Assembly (NCBI GenBank): GCA_025141675.1
Contig: CP081161.1
Coordinates: 372,001 to 436,000, forward strand
Length of the DNA: 64,000 nucleotides
Reading direction: 5' to 3'
Source of the DNA: Rhodobacteraceae bacterium S2214
GTDB lineage: Bacteria; Pseudomonadota; Alphaproteobacteria; Rhodobacterales; Rhodobacteraceae
Part shown: piece by piece, positions 18,742 to 26,798 of the stretch
How the letters are laid out: every line of letters begins with the position of its first letter
How positions within the stretch are numbered: the stretch's first letter is position 1
Position numbers and translations under genes: made by a program
The notes under the pieces: model-generated
What the model was told of the DNA's origin: nothing
Seen by the model: the letters and a program-made list of their open reading frames with translations, nothing else
Databases searched by the model: none

Positions 18742-19944
18742 ATGGCGATGATCGAAGGGTTAACCCACCTTGGCATGGGTAAATTGGACGACGGGCGCAC
18801 GTTGTTGCCGCGCGTTCTGCCGGGTGAAGAGGTTAGTGTTGATCAAGACGGCACAGTCCGGATCGTCACGCCGTCTGTGGATCGTGTGTCGCCGCCTTGT
18901 CGCCATTTCAAGACCTGTGGCGGTTGTGCGATGCAACATGCCTCTGACGCGTTTGTCGCCGATTGGAAGCAGGAAATTGTGCGCAAAGCCATCGCTGCAC
19001 AGGGTCTAAACACGGTGTTTCGCGATATTGCGACGTCGCCTGCCCAGTCGCGCCGGCGTGCAAAGTTTGCGGGTCAGCGCACGAAAAAGGGCGTGATGCT
19101 GGGGTTTTACGCGAAGGGCACTGATACAATTATTGCGGTGCCGGATTGCCAGCTGATCACACCGGGTTTGCATGACGCGCGCGCAGCACTTGAGGCGCTG
19201 ATCATGTTCGCGGCGTCTCGCAAATCGCATGTGTCGTTTACGGTGACCGAAACTTCAGTCGGTCCTGATATCAGCGTCGAGACGGAAAAAGAGTTAACGT
19301 CGCAATTGCGGATGGAGCTTGCGGTTTTCGCCCAAAAGCACGGTGTGTCGCGGCTTGTTTGGCAGGACGAGGTGATCGTGACGATGAACCCGCCTGCGCA
19401 GGATTTTGGTGGTGTGTCCGCTGTACCGCCTGCTGGCGCGTTTCTGCAGGCGACAAAACACGGCGAAGCGGTTCTGCGAGATGCGGTGATTGAGATTACC
19501 CAAGGCGCGAAAAGCATCGTTGATCTGTTCGCTGGGTCCGGCACCTTTGCTTTGCCTTTGTCGAAGACGGCTGAAATTCATGCGGTCGAAGGTGAAGCGG
19601 ATATGATCGCGGCGCTTGATCGGGGGTGGCGCGAAGGCAAGCACCTGAAGCGCGTGACGTCCGAGACGCGTGATCTTTTCCGCCGTCCGCTGGAACCTGA
19701 TGAACTGCGGAAATTTGACGCGGCTGTCATCGATCCCCCGCGTGCCGGTGCTGATGCGCAAATTGCGACGCTTGCGGCAAGCGACGTCAAGGTGATCGCG
19801 ATGGTGTCGTGTAACCCTGTCACCTTTGCCCGCGACGCAAAAATGCTTGTTGCACATGGCTTTACGCTAAATTGGGTACAGGTTGTTGATCAATTCCGCT
19901 GGTCGCCACATGTTGAGGTTGTGGCAAGCTTCACGAGGAAGTGA
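18742..19944 (+). CDS. TrmA/RlmD-family 23S rRNA or tRNA uracil-C5 methyltransferase
   Basis: This is a 400-residue class I SAM-dependent RNA methyltransferase. It has the iron-sulfur cluster Cys motif CRHFKTCGGC near residue 53, the DLFAGSGTFALPL SAM loop near 258, and the catalytic pair IDPPRAGA and VSCNP, whose Cys attacks uracil C6. RlmD modifies 23S U1939 and RlmC U747; TrmA, which acts on tRNA U54, lacks the cluster. The short N-terminus appears to lack a full TRAM domain, as in several alphaproteobacterial members. It follows the ABC exporter pair by three bases. Confidence 0.88.
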   Translation: MAMIEGLTHLGMGKLDDGRTLLPRVLPGEEVSVDQDGTVRIVTPSVDRVSPPCRHFKTCGGCAMQHASDAFVADWKQEIVRKAIAAQGLNTVFRDIATSPAQSRRRAKFAGQRTKKGVMLGFYAKGTDTIIAVPDCQLITPGLHDARAALEALIMFAASRKSHVSFTVTETSVGPDISVETEKELTSQLRMELAVFAQKHGVSRLVWQDEVIVTMNPPAQDFGGVSAVPPAGAFLQATKHGEAVLRDAVIEITQGAKSIVDLFAGSGTFALPLSKTAEIHAVEGEADMIAALDRGWREGKHLKRVTSETRDLFRRPLEPDELRKFDAAVIDPPRAGADAQIATLAASDVKVIAMVSCNPVTFARDAKMLVAHGFTLNWVQVVDQFRWSPHVEVVASFTRK

Positions 19945-20027
19945 AGATCAGTTTGACGAAGGCGCTATGGTGGCGCAAATATAGTGCATAATATCCGGCA
20001 AAACGGCAGCAGACCGACGGTGGGCAG

Positions 20028-20525
20028 ATGACAATTTCTAGGCGAACAATGGTAGTAGGTCTGGGCGCTGCGGCGCTGACCGGCTGTTCAACAACTAAAT
20101 TCCGGACGTACAGCGGACCACCCGTGACCCGCATTCAGGTGTTCAAAGCGCGTCGAACCATGCAGTTGCTAAGTGGAACGCGCCAGTTGAAGTCTTATAA
20201 ATTCGAACTTGGGTTTGCACCTGCAGGTCACAAATCGTTTGAAGGCGACGGTCGGACACCCGAAGGGGCGTACCTGATTAATCGCCGGAACCCGAATAGC
20301 CGTTATCATCTTTCTTTGGGTATTTCTTACCCGAACCGTAACGACATCGCCTATGCGCGGTCGCATGGATTAAGCCCGGGTGGTGATATCTTTATTCACG
20401 GCACGCCCAATCCGTTGTCGAACGAAGACGACTGGACATGGGGCTGTATTGCCGTGACGAACGACGAGATTGAAGAAATCTATGCGATGGTCCGCGATGG
20501 GACCCCGATCTACATTTATCCCTGA
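20028..20525 (+). CDS. L,D-transpeptidase (YkuD) lipoprotein
   Basis: This is a 165-residue L,D-transpeptidase. The N-terminus MTISRRTMVVG...LTGC combines a twin-arginine motif and a lipobox, so it may be exported by Tat and lipid-anchored at Cys24. The YkuD domain ends in HGTPNPLSNEDDWTWGCIAVTN (split by position, about residues 125-146), with catalytic Cys in WGCIAVTN; the usual S/T-H/x-G-C is replaced by T-W-G-C. Such enzymes make 3-3 cross-links in peptidoglycan or attach lipoproteins. Its 3' end overlaps the convergent CAP gene by about ten bases. A second transpeptidase gene lies at 21277. Confidence 0.85.
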   Translation: MTISRRTMVVGLGAAALTGCSTTKFRTYSGPPVTRIQVFKARRTMQLLSGTRQLKSYKFELGFAPAGHKSFEGDGRTPEGAYLINRRNPNSRYHLSLGISYPNRNDIAYARSHGLSPGGDIFIHGTPNPLSNEDDWTWGCIAVTNDEIEEIYAMVRDGTPIYIYP

Positions 20526-21112
20526 AAAGTACTGCCTGCGACGGGTGCGCCAAGCGGACGAATGTCTACGGCTGCTGGCGCTTGGAACGCACCTGGTGCC
20601 GTGCCGACGCTGAGCGTCCACCAAATTTTGCCTGCAGGTTCTTGATACCATGCAAAACCGATGCGCTGGGCTGTTGGGTCAAGGATCACAGCACGGCTGT
20701 CTTGGTCTTGGGTCCATGCGGCAAGCGTTTCTAGTTCGGTTTCGTAGGATTCCGAAATGACTTCGCCAACAAGACGTCCAGAGAACCCTGCGCGACGTGC
20801 CCGATCAAGTGGTGATGATCCGTCAGACCCGAACAGCCATGGCCGGTTCTGCACGGACATGTCCCGCGAATGGGTTGCGGCAGATGCGATCAGGTTCGGA
20901 TCAAGTGTGACAGGCGTTACACCCGCTGCTTGGCGCAGCGCGTTGATGCTGTCTTCCATGCGGAATTGAATGGCATCGACGTCGTTTGCCCCGATTTGGT
21001 AAACCGTCGGTAGTGGCAAGCCATCCGGGCCGATTCTTGCGACTGGTGTACCACCAGAACAAGCGGCCAAACCAAAAGCTGTCAGTCCTAAAATCAATTC
21101 GCGTCGAAACAT
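20516..21112 (-). CDS. CAP-domain (SCP/PR1-like) lipoprotein
   Basis: This is a 198-residue protein with a lipoprotein signal (MFRRELILGLTAFGLAAC, Cys near residue 18) and a CAP domain. The CAP landmarks are the helix with LRQAAGVTPVTLDPNLIASAATHSRDM (split by position), where His is one of the usual conserved residues, and GENI-like segment replaced by GRLVGEVISESY. Bacterial CAP proteins are often extracytoplasmic and poorly understood. The ATG at 21112 is chosen because it begins the lipoprotein signal; translation from 21202 would add 30 unlike residues. It lies between two L,D-transpeptidase genes, which suggests a cell-wall role. Confidence 0.8.
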   Translation of the reverse strand: MFRRELILGLTAFGLAACSGGTPVARIGPDGLPLPTVYQIGANDVDAIQFRMEDSINALRQAAGVTPVTLDPNLIASAATHSRDMSVQNRPWLFGSDGSSPLDRARRAGFSGRLVGEVISESYETELETLAAWTQDQDSRAVILDPTAQRIGFAWYQEPAGKIWWTLSVGTAPGAFQAPAAVDIRPLGAPVAGSTFQG

Positions 21113-21276
21113 GGGGATACTCGCGTTAAGAATGCCTTGTCTTAGCGGCATTCGCACAACACCGCAAACACCGTTCAGCAACAGTTTGCCATTATGACAC
21201 ATGTTTGATTTGCGCGAACGGGGTAGAATACCTAAGTCTACATCACATTATTTTGTATTTCACGGAGCGCGAGACC

Positions 21277-21867
21277 ATGACGTCCGACTTCAAGTCCCTT
21301 TCCCGCCGCGGGTTTCTTGCGGCAACTGCAGCCACCGTTGGCACAGCCGCAATCGGTCAGACGAACAATTCGACCGAGATTGAAGGCGTGATTGGTGGTG
21401 GTGTGACACGTAACACGGCATCGTTCCGGTCGCTTGATTGGCGTCCGTATTTCCAAACGTTAGCTGGCGGTGCGATCCTGTGCGATCTGGAAAGCCGTGC
21501 GTTGCATTTCTGGTCCGAGGATCAGAGCATTTATAAACTGTATCCAACGTCCGTTCCACTGTCAGAGGATCTGACACGTCGCGGCCGCACAGAGGTTATT
21601 CGCAAGGTCGAAGGTCCATCTTGGGCACCGACACCCGCGATGCGTGAACGCAACCCGGAATGGCCTGAACGTATTGGACCGGGTCCGGACAATCCGCTTG
21701 GCACACACGCGTTGTACCTAAGCTGGCAGTATTACCGAATCCACGGCACCCACGACACGCGCAAAATCGGTCGTCGTTCGTCGAATGGCTGCATCGGTTT
21801 GTATAATGAACACATCGCGGAATTGTACGGCTTGGTCGGCAATGGCGCCCAAGTGATGTTGATCTAG
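21277..21867 (+). CDS. Tat-exported L,D-transpeptidase (ErfK/YbiS type)
   Basis: This is a 196-residue L,D-transpeptidase with a Tat signal (SRRGFLAATAATVG at about residues 8-21) and cleavage expected near AAIGQ. The catalytic motif is HGTHDTRKIGRRSSNGCIGL (about residues 160-179), the canonical SxGCI form, with Cys near residue 176. The ATG at 21277 has a GGAG Shine-Dalgarno about 12 bases upstream; the in-frame start at 21205 would place the RR motif 24 residues further in. It is separated from the surface-protein gene by a terminator. Confidence 0.9.
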   Translation: MTSDFKSLSRRGFLAATAATVGTAAIGQTNNSTEIEGVIGGGVTRNTASFRSLDWRPYFQTLAGGAILCDLESRALHFWSEDQSIYKLYPTSVPLSEDLTRRGRTEVIRKVEGPSWAPTPAMRERNPEWPERIGPGPDNPLGTHALYLSWQYYRIHGTHDTRKIGRRSSNGCIGLYNEHIAELYGLVGNGAQVMLI

Positions 21868-21890
21868 GATCACCTAACCATAATTTCTGA

Positions 21891-21920
21891 AGCCCCGTCA
21901 TGATTGGCGGGGCTTTTTTA
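21891..21920 (+). terminator. Rho-independent terminator after the L,D-transpeptidase gene
   Basis: Stem AGCCCCG (21891-21897) pairs with CGGGGCT (21908-21914), followed by a run of T (21914-21919). It isolates the next gene, the large surface protein, as its own unit. Confidence 0.85.
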
Positions 21921-22083
21921 TTGGGCGAATTGGATGACCCAACTTCTCCGTGCAATTGAGCCACATTCACAACCGAAACCCAGTGGTTGCACAAGTTTCA
22001 TTTTGAAATGGACAGATTTCCACGGATACTGGCCTCATAAAAATAAATGCAGGTTACCGAAGCTATTGTTCTTAAAGAGTAAA

Positions 22084-22097
22084 GAACGGAAGCGTTC
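22084..22097. promoter_or_regulatory. Small inverted repeat upstream of the surface-protein gene
   Basis: GAACG-GAAG-CGTTC is a 5-bp inverted repeat with four-base loop, about 35 bases upstream of the ATG at 22133. The leader (21921-22132) is AT-richer than its surroundings and has no gene. The repeat could be an operator half-site pair or a 5' mRNA hairpin; the sequence does not decide. Confidence 0.3.
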
Positions 22098-22132
22098 GGA
22101 TAGGCCTGTGAGGCAGATCTTGGAGTTACATA

Positions 22133-24820
22133 ATGAATTTGAGTGAATTGCTCATTGACGGCACAGGTGCGTCTACCGCATCCGCAGGCCCGACCGTCAC
22201 AATCGCAGACCCGGTTACGGGAACATTTCGTATCGCCGCAGGGACCGGACAGGTCCAGCTAGGCTTTGCCGCATCGGACATCGCATCGACGCAACAGGTA
22301 GGTGATGATCTGATCCTGACGCTGGCCAACGGCGAAGTGATCCGGCTTGTCGACTACTTCGAGGTGTTCGAAGCAGGTGCCGGATTGGCGCTGGGCGGCG
22401 CTGCTGTTGCACTGGACAGCACTGCACTGCTTGGCGCGGCGGCTGGTGCTGGCGTATTGGCTGCGGTCGCAGGCGGTGGCGGCGGTGGTTCCGACGATAC
22501 AAGCGGTGGTGGAACTGGCGGTGATGGCGGTGGTGATGGTGGAACCGGCGGCGACGGCGGTGGTACGATCGTTGATACAACGGCACCGGATGCGCCAACA
22601 TTCACAAGCTACCGCGACGATGTTGGGTCGATCACCAGCACGACGAGCACGGCTGTCACAACCGACGATACGCGCCCCGCGTTGAATATCGGGGCCAATC
22701 TGGCGGACACACCGAAGCTTTACGTCAACGGTGTTGAAACCGCAGCGACATATTCGGCAGCCGACGGCACATTGACGCCCGATGCCCCGCTGGCGGAAGG
22801 CGAACAGACCCTTTCGGTGACACTGACCGATGCCGCTGGCAACGAAAGCGATCAAGCAGATGCGACGTTGGATGTTGTCGTGGATACAACCGCGCCCGTG
22901 GCACCCGTTGTTGTCGCCGACGGTGACAAAGCGGTTTTGGGTACTGCAGGTGCAGGTGCCACTGTTGTGATCGATGTCGATGGAGACGGCGTGCCGGATC
23001 TTGAAACTGTCGCCGACGCTGATGGAAACTGGACGATCGAGGGTGACTTTGCAGTGGGATCGACGATCTCTGTGTTTTCGACAGACGAAGCCGGTAACAC
23101 CAGCGACAAGATCGACATCACAGTCAGGCCGATGAATGAGGTCACGATTACGGGGTCAGGGGAAGCGACGGCGATCCCTGAAAATGTCTACTGGGGAAAT
23201 TTTGAGGCTGGGACAAATACGATTACGTTTGAGTTCAGCCAAGCGGTCGATAGTTCTAACTTCACTGAAAGTGATATTATCGTTGCTAACGGCACACTTG
23301 TTGCAGGCAGCTTGACGGGTAGTGGCACAACTTGGACCGCAGAAGTGGTTCCTGATCTAGCCGTCGGGCATTCGAACGTCGCGGTTGATATTGCGGCGTA
23401 TTCTGTGACCTCACCTTCCGGTGTGCTGAATACGGCTGGAGCAAACGAAACTAGTCTTATTTATCCGTTTTATGAGACAAGCTATCCCTATGTTTTGGAT
23501 GCAGACATAACGGACTGGGACACGTCCAATCTGGTAAACATGTATGGTGCATTTTTCAATGCGAACTCTTTCAATCAGGACATAGGTGGTTGGGATACGT
23601 CAAGTGTCACTGTAATGGAGGGAACGTTTCTTAACGCGTATGTATTCGATCAAGATATTGGTTCTTGGGATACGTCGAATGTCGAATCGATGTCTTACAT
23701 GTTTGCTGACGCCACGGTATTTAATCAGGACATAGGTGGTTGGGACACCTCAAATGTCGAATCTATGTATGAGATGTTCAATAGTGCAGAGGAATTCGAT
23801 CAAGATATCGGTGACTGGGACACATCGAGTGTTACGGACATGAACAATATGTTTGATGGAGCTAAGATTTTCAATCAGGACATCGGTAGGTGGGACACCT
23901 CAAGCGTGACTGACATGACAACCATGTTTGGCGCCACTGAAATGTTCGACCAGGACATCGGAGGTTGGGATACATCGAGCGTTAAAAGTATGCGTTCCAT
24001 GTTCAATCGCGCTGTTGCTTTCAATCAGGACATCAGCGGTTGGGATACATCCAGTGTTACGAATATGGGGTCGATGTTTAGACTAAGCAGCACATTTGAT
24101 CAAGATATTGGTGATTGGAACGTCTCAAGTATCACTGAGGGGTTTCGGGCTAGTATGTGGCAGATGTTCGAGGGTGCCACAGGGATGTCGTCCGAAAATA
24201 TGGATGCCACGTTGAATGGCTGGGCCACGATTGATGCGGATGCTGGTGAAACTGATTTGAAGTCGGGTGTGGAGCTAACTGTCGCTGCATCTGCGACTGA
24301 CGCGACTGCGATTCAGCATTTGGAAGAAGCGCACGGTTGGATTGTTGATGGGATGGACTTCGACGCAATTGATGGTTTGCAGGTTGGCGATGCGACCGCC
24401 AATGACGTGGTTCTTGCTGCCGGTGGTGAAACGTATCACGGGCTTGGTGGTAACGACACGATTACCGGTGGTGACGGCGATGACGTGATCTTTGGTGGTA
24501 CTGGCGATGATTTGATCACGTTGGGTGCTGGTGAGAACCTTGTCGTTTATGGTCACGCTGATGCGGGTGTCGATACAATCACTGATTTCGGAGCTTCGAC
24601 CAACAAATTGGACGTGTCGAACCTGTTGATCGGTTACGATGAAGGTGATGACATCTCGGATTGGGTAACTGCAGCGGACGACGGGTCTGGTGGTACGACT
24701 TTGACCATTTCAGAAGTAGCGGGCGGAGCAGATACGATCACGATCAATCTGGACGGTGTTGCGCATACCACGACGCTTGAAGATGATATGGTCGCCGACG
24801 GCAGTCTTGTCGTTATCTAA
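22133..24820 (+). CDS. Large modular surface protein: BapA-type prefix, Ig-like domains, DUF285-type repeats, RTX/type I secretion tail
   Basis: An 895-residue protein without a classical signal peptide. Residues 1-115 resemble the BapA/LapF prefix domain, ending in an Ala/Gly-rich hydrophobic stretch and a Gly-rich linker to about 145. Two Ig-like domains (about 148-335) each begin near a VDTTAP motif and contain DAAGN or DEAGN. Residues 454-700 hold 25-residue repeats of the form FxQDIGxWDTSSV--M--MF, the BspA-like DUF285 pattern. The C-terminal [13 protein letters not shown] and GGTGDDLI (about 768-795) are RTX nonapeptides, and the last 90 residues resemble a VC2662-type type I secretion target. 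No cognate secretion genes lie in the window. It is probably a calcium-binding adhesin or matrix protein. Confidence 0.9.
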   Translation: MNLSELLIDGTGASTASAGPTVTIADPVTGTFRIAAGTGQVQLGFAASDIASTQQVGDDLILTLANGEVIRLVDYFEVFEAGAGLALGGAAVALDSTALLGAAAGAGVLAAVAGGGGGGSDDTSGGGTGGDGGGDGGTGGDGGGTIVDTTAPDAPTFTSYRDDVGSITSTTSTAVTTDDTRPALNIGANLADTPKLYVNGVETAATYSAADGTLTPDAPLAEGEQTLSVTLTDAAGNESDQADATLDVVVDTTAPVAPVVVADGDKAVLGTAGAGATVVIDVDGDGVPDLETVADADGNWTIEGDFAVGSTISVFSTDEAGNTSDKIDITVRPMNEVTITGSGEATAIPENVYWGNFEAGTNTITFEFSQAVDSSNFTESDIIVANGTLVAGSLTGSGTTWTAEVVPDLAVGHSNVAVDIAAYSVTSPSGVLNTAGANETSLIYPFYETSYPYVLDADITDWDTSNLVNMYGAFFNANSFNQDIGGWDTSSVTVMEGTFLNAYVFDQDIGSWDTSNVESMSYMFADATVFNQDIGGWDTSNVESMYEMFNSAEEFDQDIGDWDTSSVTDMNNMFDGAKIFNQDIGRWDTSSVTDMTTMFGATEMFDQDIGGWDTSSVKSMRSMFNRAVAFNQDISGWDTSSVTNMGSMFRLSSTFDQDIGDWNVSSITEGFRASMWQMFEGATGMSSENMDATLNGWATIDADAGETDLKSGVELTVAASATDATAIQHLEEAHGWIVDGMDFDAIDGLQVGDATANDVVLAAGGETYHGLGGNDTITGGDGDDVIFGGTGDDLITLGAGENLVVYGHADAGVDTITDFGASTNKLDVSNLLIGYDEGDDISDWVTAADDGSGGTTLTISEVAGGADTITINLDGVAHTTTLEDDMVADGSLVVI
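23492..24171 (+). repeat. Array of nine 75-bp (25-residue) DUF285-type tandem repeats
   Basis: One degenerate unit (23492-23566) is followed by seven full 75-bp units (23567-24091) and a last one from 24092 whose second half is expanded. The protein consensus is FNQD/FDQD-IGxWDTSSVTxMxxMF. The units alternate strictly between FNQD and FDQD, and the synonymous codons tend to alternate too, so the DNA-level period looks like 150 bp. Base composition is lower in GC than the rest of the gene (counted 23 of 60 at 23641-23700 and 42 of 60 at 22441-22500). Confidence 0.9.
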
Positions 24821-24824
24821 AATG

Positions 24825-24860
24825 AAAAACGGCAGGGGGTTTGAAACCTCCTGCCGTTTT
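24825..24860. terminator. Bidirectional terminator between surface protein and lipoprotein
   Basis: An interrupted palindrome has arms near AAAACGGCAGG and CCTGCCGTTTT, with A-run on one side and T-run on the other, so it can end transcripts from both the surface-protein gene and the convergent lipoprotein gene. Confidence 0.85.
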
Positions 24861-24895
24861 GCGTCTTTTCGTATCGTTGCGATCAACTGCGCTGT

Positions 24896-25495
24896 TTAGC
24901 GCCCTGCGGACGAGAACGACCGTCGCACGTCCGGGCCTATGCCCAGCCAGCTTGCTGTGACTTGTTGTAGGTGGCGCGTGATGCGGACCTTTTGCGTTTC
25001 GCCTTGTTGGAATGCTTCGAAAGCGGCTTCGCCGACGTGCGCTTCCAAATCTGCACGAATGAATTCCGGTTCTGTCAAAGGTTCGCCAGTGCGCGCATCG
25101 ACCACTTGAATGCTGAAGGCGATGTTATGCACCGCGGATGGTGCTTTTGCCCGCGCGAGCGGTGTCAGTGCATGGAATTCATACAACATCACATCCAGGT
25201 TCACAGGTTTGGACCCACGCAACGGGCGTGCACCGCGACGGACGCCGTCGGTTAAGATTTCCGCGACTTGCATTCTACGATCGCCGACTGGATCTTCGTG
25301 CCAAACAACGTCAGCGTTTGGTGCGTAAGAATTCGTTTCGGTCGTCGTCAGGTCGTCTGGTATCGCGACGTTTACTTCACGTACGCGCCATTTTTGTGAA
25401 ACGGTGTTTTCGATACCTGTGCCATAGTCTGTTTCCCAGCTGCCGGAACATCCAGCGAGCAAAGCAAGGCATAGCGTTAAGATTCGAGTTTTCAT
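24896..25495 (-). CDS. Uncharacterised lipoprotein
   Basis: This is a 199-residue protein with a clear lipoprotein signal, MKTRILTLCLALLAGC, Cys near residue 16. The rest has no motif I recognise; it contains a WxVREVxVAIPDDL-like stretch near residue 37, and a conserved-looking core (DVMLYEFHALTPLARAKAPSAVHNIAF, by position about residues 103-129) of alternating hydrophobic strands. This composition resembles small outer-membrane lipoproteins found across Roseobacter genomes without known function. A direct repeat sits about 90-115 bases upstream of its start and may be its operator. Confidence 0.75.
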   Translation of the reverse strand: MKTRILTLCLALLAGCSGSWETDYGTGIENTVSQKWRVREVNVAIPDDLTTTETNSYAPNADVVWHEDPVGDRRMQVAEILTDGVRRGARPLRGSKPVNLDVMLYEFHALTPLARAKAPSAVHNIAFSIQVVDARTGEPLTEPEFIRADLEAHVGEAAFEAFQQGETQKVRITRHLQQVTASWLGIGPDVRRSFSSAGR

Positions 25496-25581
25496 TGGGC
25501 TCCTCCATCGGGAAAGAAATTTATTCCAATGGAGCTACCGTCCGATTCTGTCCGGAATGCGACTTTTCTACCGACAATACC

Positions 25582-25610
25582 CTAAAGATACGGGGAATAT
25601 TCTAAAGATA
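25582..25610. promoter_or_regulatory. Direct repeat CTAAAGATA with 20-bp period upstream of the lipoprotein gene
   Basis: CTAAAGATA occurs at 25582-25590 and again at 25602-25610, exactly two helical turns apart, on the upstream side of the lipoprotein gene that starts at 25495. The spacing suggests a protein reading the same DNA face twice. The rest of the gap (25496-25648) shows no gene. Confidence 0.35.
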
Positions 25611-25648
25611 GTATCATGTTTGAATGATGCGCTGGATTCGCCGAATGC

Positions 25649-26734
25649 CTACCGTAGCCAGCCGCGTAAGTTCCTATTGATGATCCCTGATAGTGCATTG
25701 ATATGCGCCGGATCATCGTTGAGGCATGGGATATAGGTGAAGTGTTCGCCGCCTGCTTCTTCGAAGCTTTCTTTGATCTCTTCGTTGATTTCTTCCAACG
25801 TTTCGATGCAATCGGCAGAGAATGCAGGCGCGCAGATCGCGATGTTCTTGATGCCCTCTTCAGATGCCATACGCGCCACTTCTTCGACGGTGTAGGGTTT
25901 CAGCCATTCTTCGCGACCAAAGACCGATTGGAACGTCGTGCGGATTTCGGTGTCCGCCCATCCCAGCCGTTCTTTCAGCAGGCGCGTCGTTTTCTGGCAT
26001 TCGCAATGATACCGGTCGCCTTCCATCAGATACCGGATCGGCATGCCGTGGTAGGAACACACGAGCATTTCCGGCTTTTTGTCCGCCTTTGCGTAGGCGG
26101 CTTCGATGGATTTGGCGAGCGCATCGATGTAGGCTGTGTCTTCGAAATAAGGTTCAACGATCCGCGCGATGGGTTGCTGTTTTTGCGCGATCAGGGCACG
26201 GAAAAACTGGTCGTTTGCGGTTGCTGATGTGGCCCCTGCGTAGTGCGGGTACAGCGGGAAAAACAGGATTTTAGTGCAGCCTGCATCGACCATTTCCTGC
26301 ACTTTGGATTTGGTGGATGGGTTGCCGTAGCGCATGCAGAAATCCACCCGCACGTCGTCACCGTATTCCGCGACCATCTTGGCGCGGATCGCTGCGGTCT
26401 GCTTTTTGGTGATGGTCAGCAGCGGGCTTTCGTTATCTTCTTCGTTCCAGATGGATTTGTAGGCCGCGCCTGACGAAAAAGGCCGTTTCGTCAGGATCAC
26501 CAGCTGCAAGAGCGGTTGCCAAATCCAATTCGAGATATCGACGACGCGTTTGTCGGACAGGAATTCGTTCAGATAGCGGCGCATTGACCAATAGCCGGTG
26601 TCGTCTGGTGTGCCGAGGTTGGCCACAAGCACGCCAACACGTGCCGGTTTCACCTTCGGGTGGTCAGGCTGTGCGTGAACAGGACAAACGGCAGGGCGTT
26701 CAGATGAGGTTTCTTGTGCATCAAACATGGTCAT
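25649..26734 (-). CDS. hemH: Ferrochelatase
   Basis: This gene encodes ferrochelatase (361 residues), which inserts ferrous iron into protoporphyrin IX in the last step of heme synthesis. Landmarks are NLGTPDDTGYWSMRRYLNEFLSD (by position, about residues 39-61), the FFPLYPHYAGATSAT segment near residue 155, and the YHGMPIRYLMEGDRYH region with the catalytic His near residue 230. A 35-residue N-terminal extension with a CPVH motif precedes the core. It lies downstream of the methyltransferase gene in the same direction, with a 64-base gap. Confidence 0.95.
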   Translation of the reverse strand: MTMFDAQETSSERPAVCPVHAQPDHPKVKPARVGVLVANLGTPDDTGYWSMRRYLNEFLSDKRVVDISNWIWQPLLQLVILTKRPFSSGAAYKSIWNEEDNESPLLTITKKQTAAIRAKMVAEYGDDVRVDFCMRYGNPSTKSKVQEMVDAGCTKILFFPLYPHYAGATSATANDQFFRALIAQKQQPIARIVEPYFEDTAYIDALAKSIEAAYAKADKKPEMLVCSYHGMPIRYLMEGDRYHCECQKTTRLLKERLGWADTEIRTTFQSVFGREEWLKPYTVEEVARMASEEGIKNIAICAPAFSADCIETLEEINEEIKESFEEAGGEHFTYIPCLNDDPAHINALSGIINRNLRGWLR

Positions 26735-26798
26735 GGCCCGTCATTATCGCGATTTGGTGGTTTATGAAATGGAATACGCGCAGGCGCGTCGATTGGAC

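Noticed and set aside
23492-24171. CRISPR-like or minisatellite repeat
   Set aside because: The 75-bp units lie in one continuous reading frame and vary mostly at synonymous or surface positions; there are no spacers of equal length and no cas genes.
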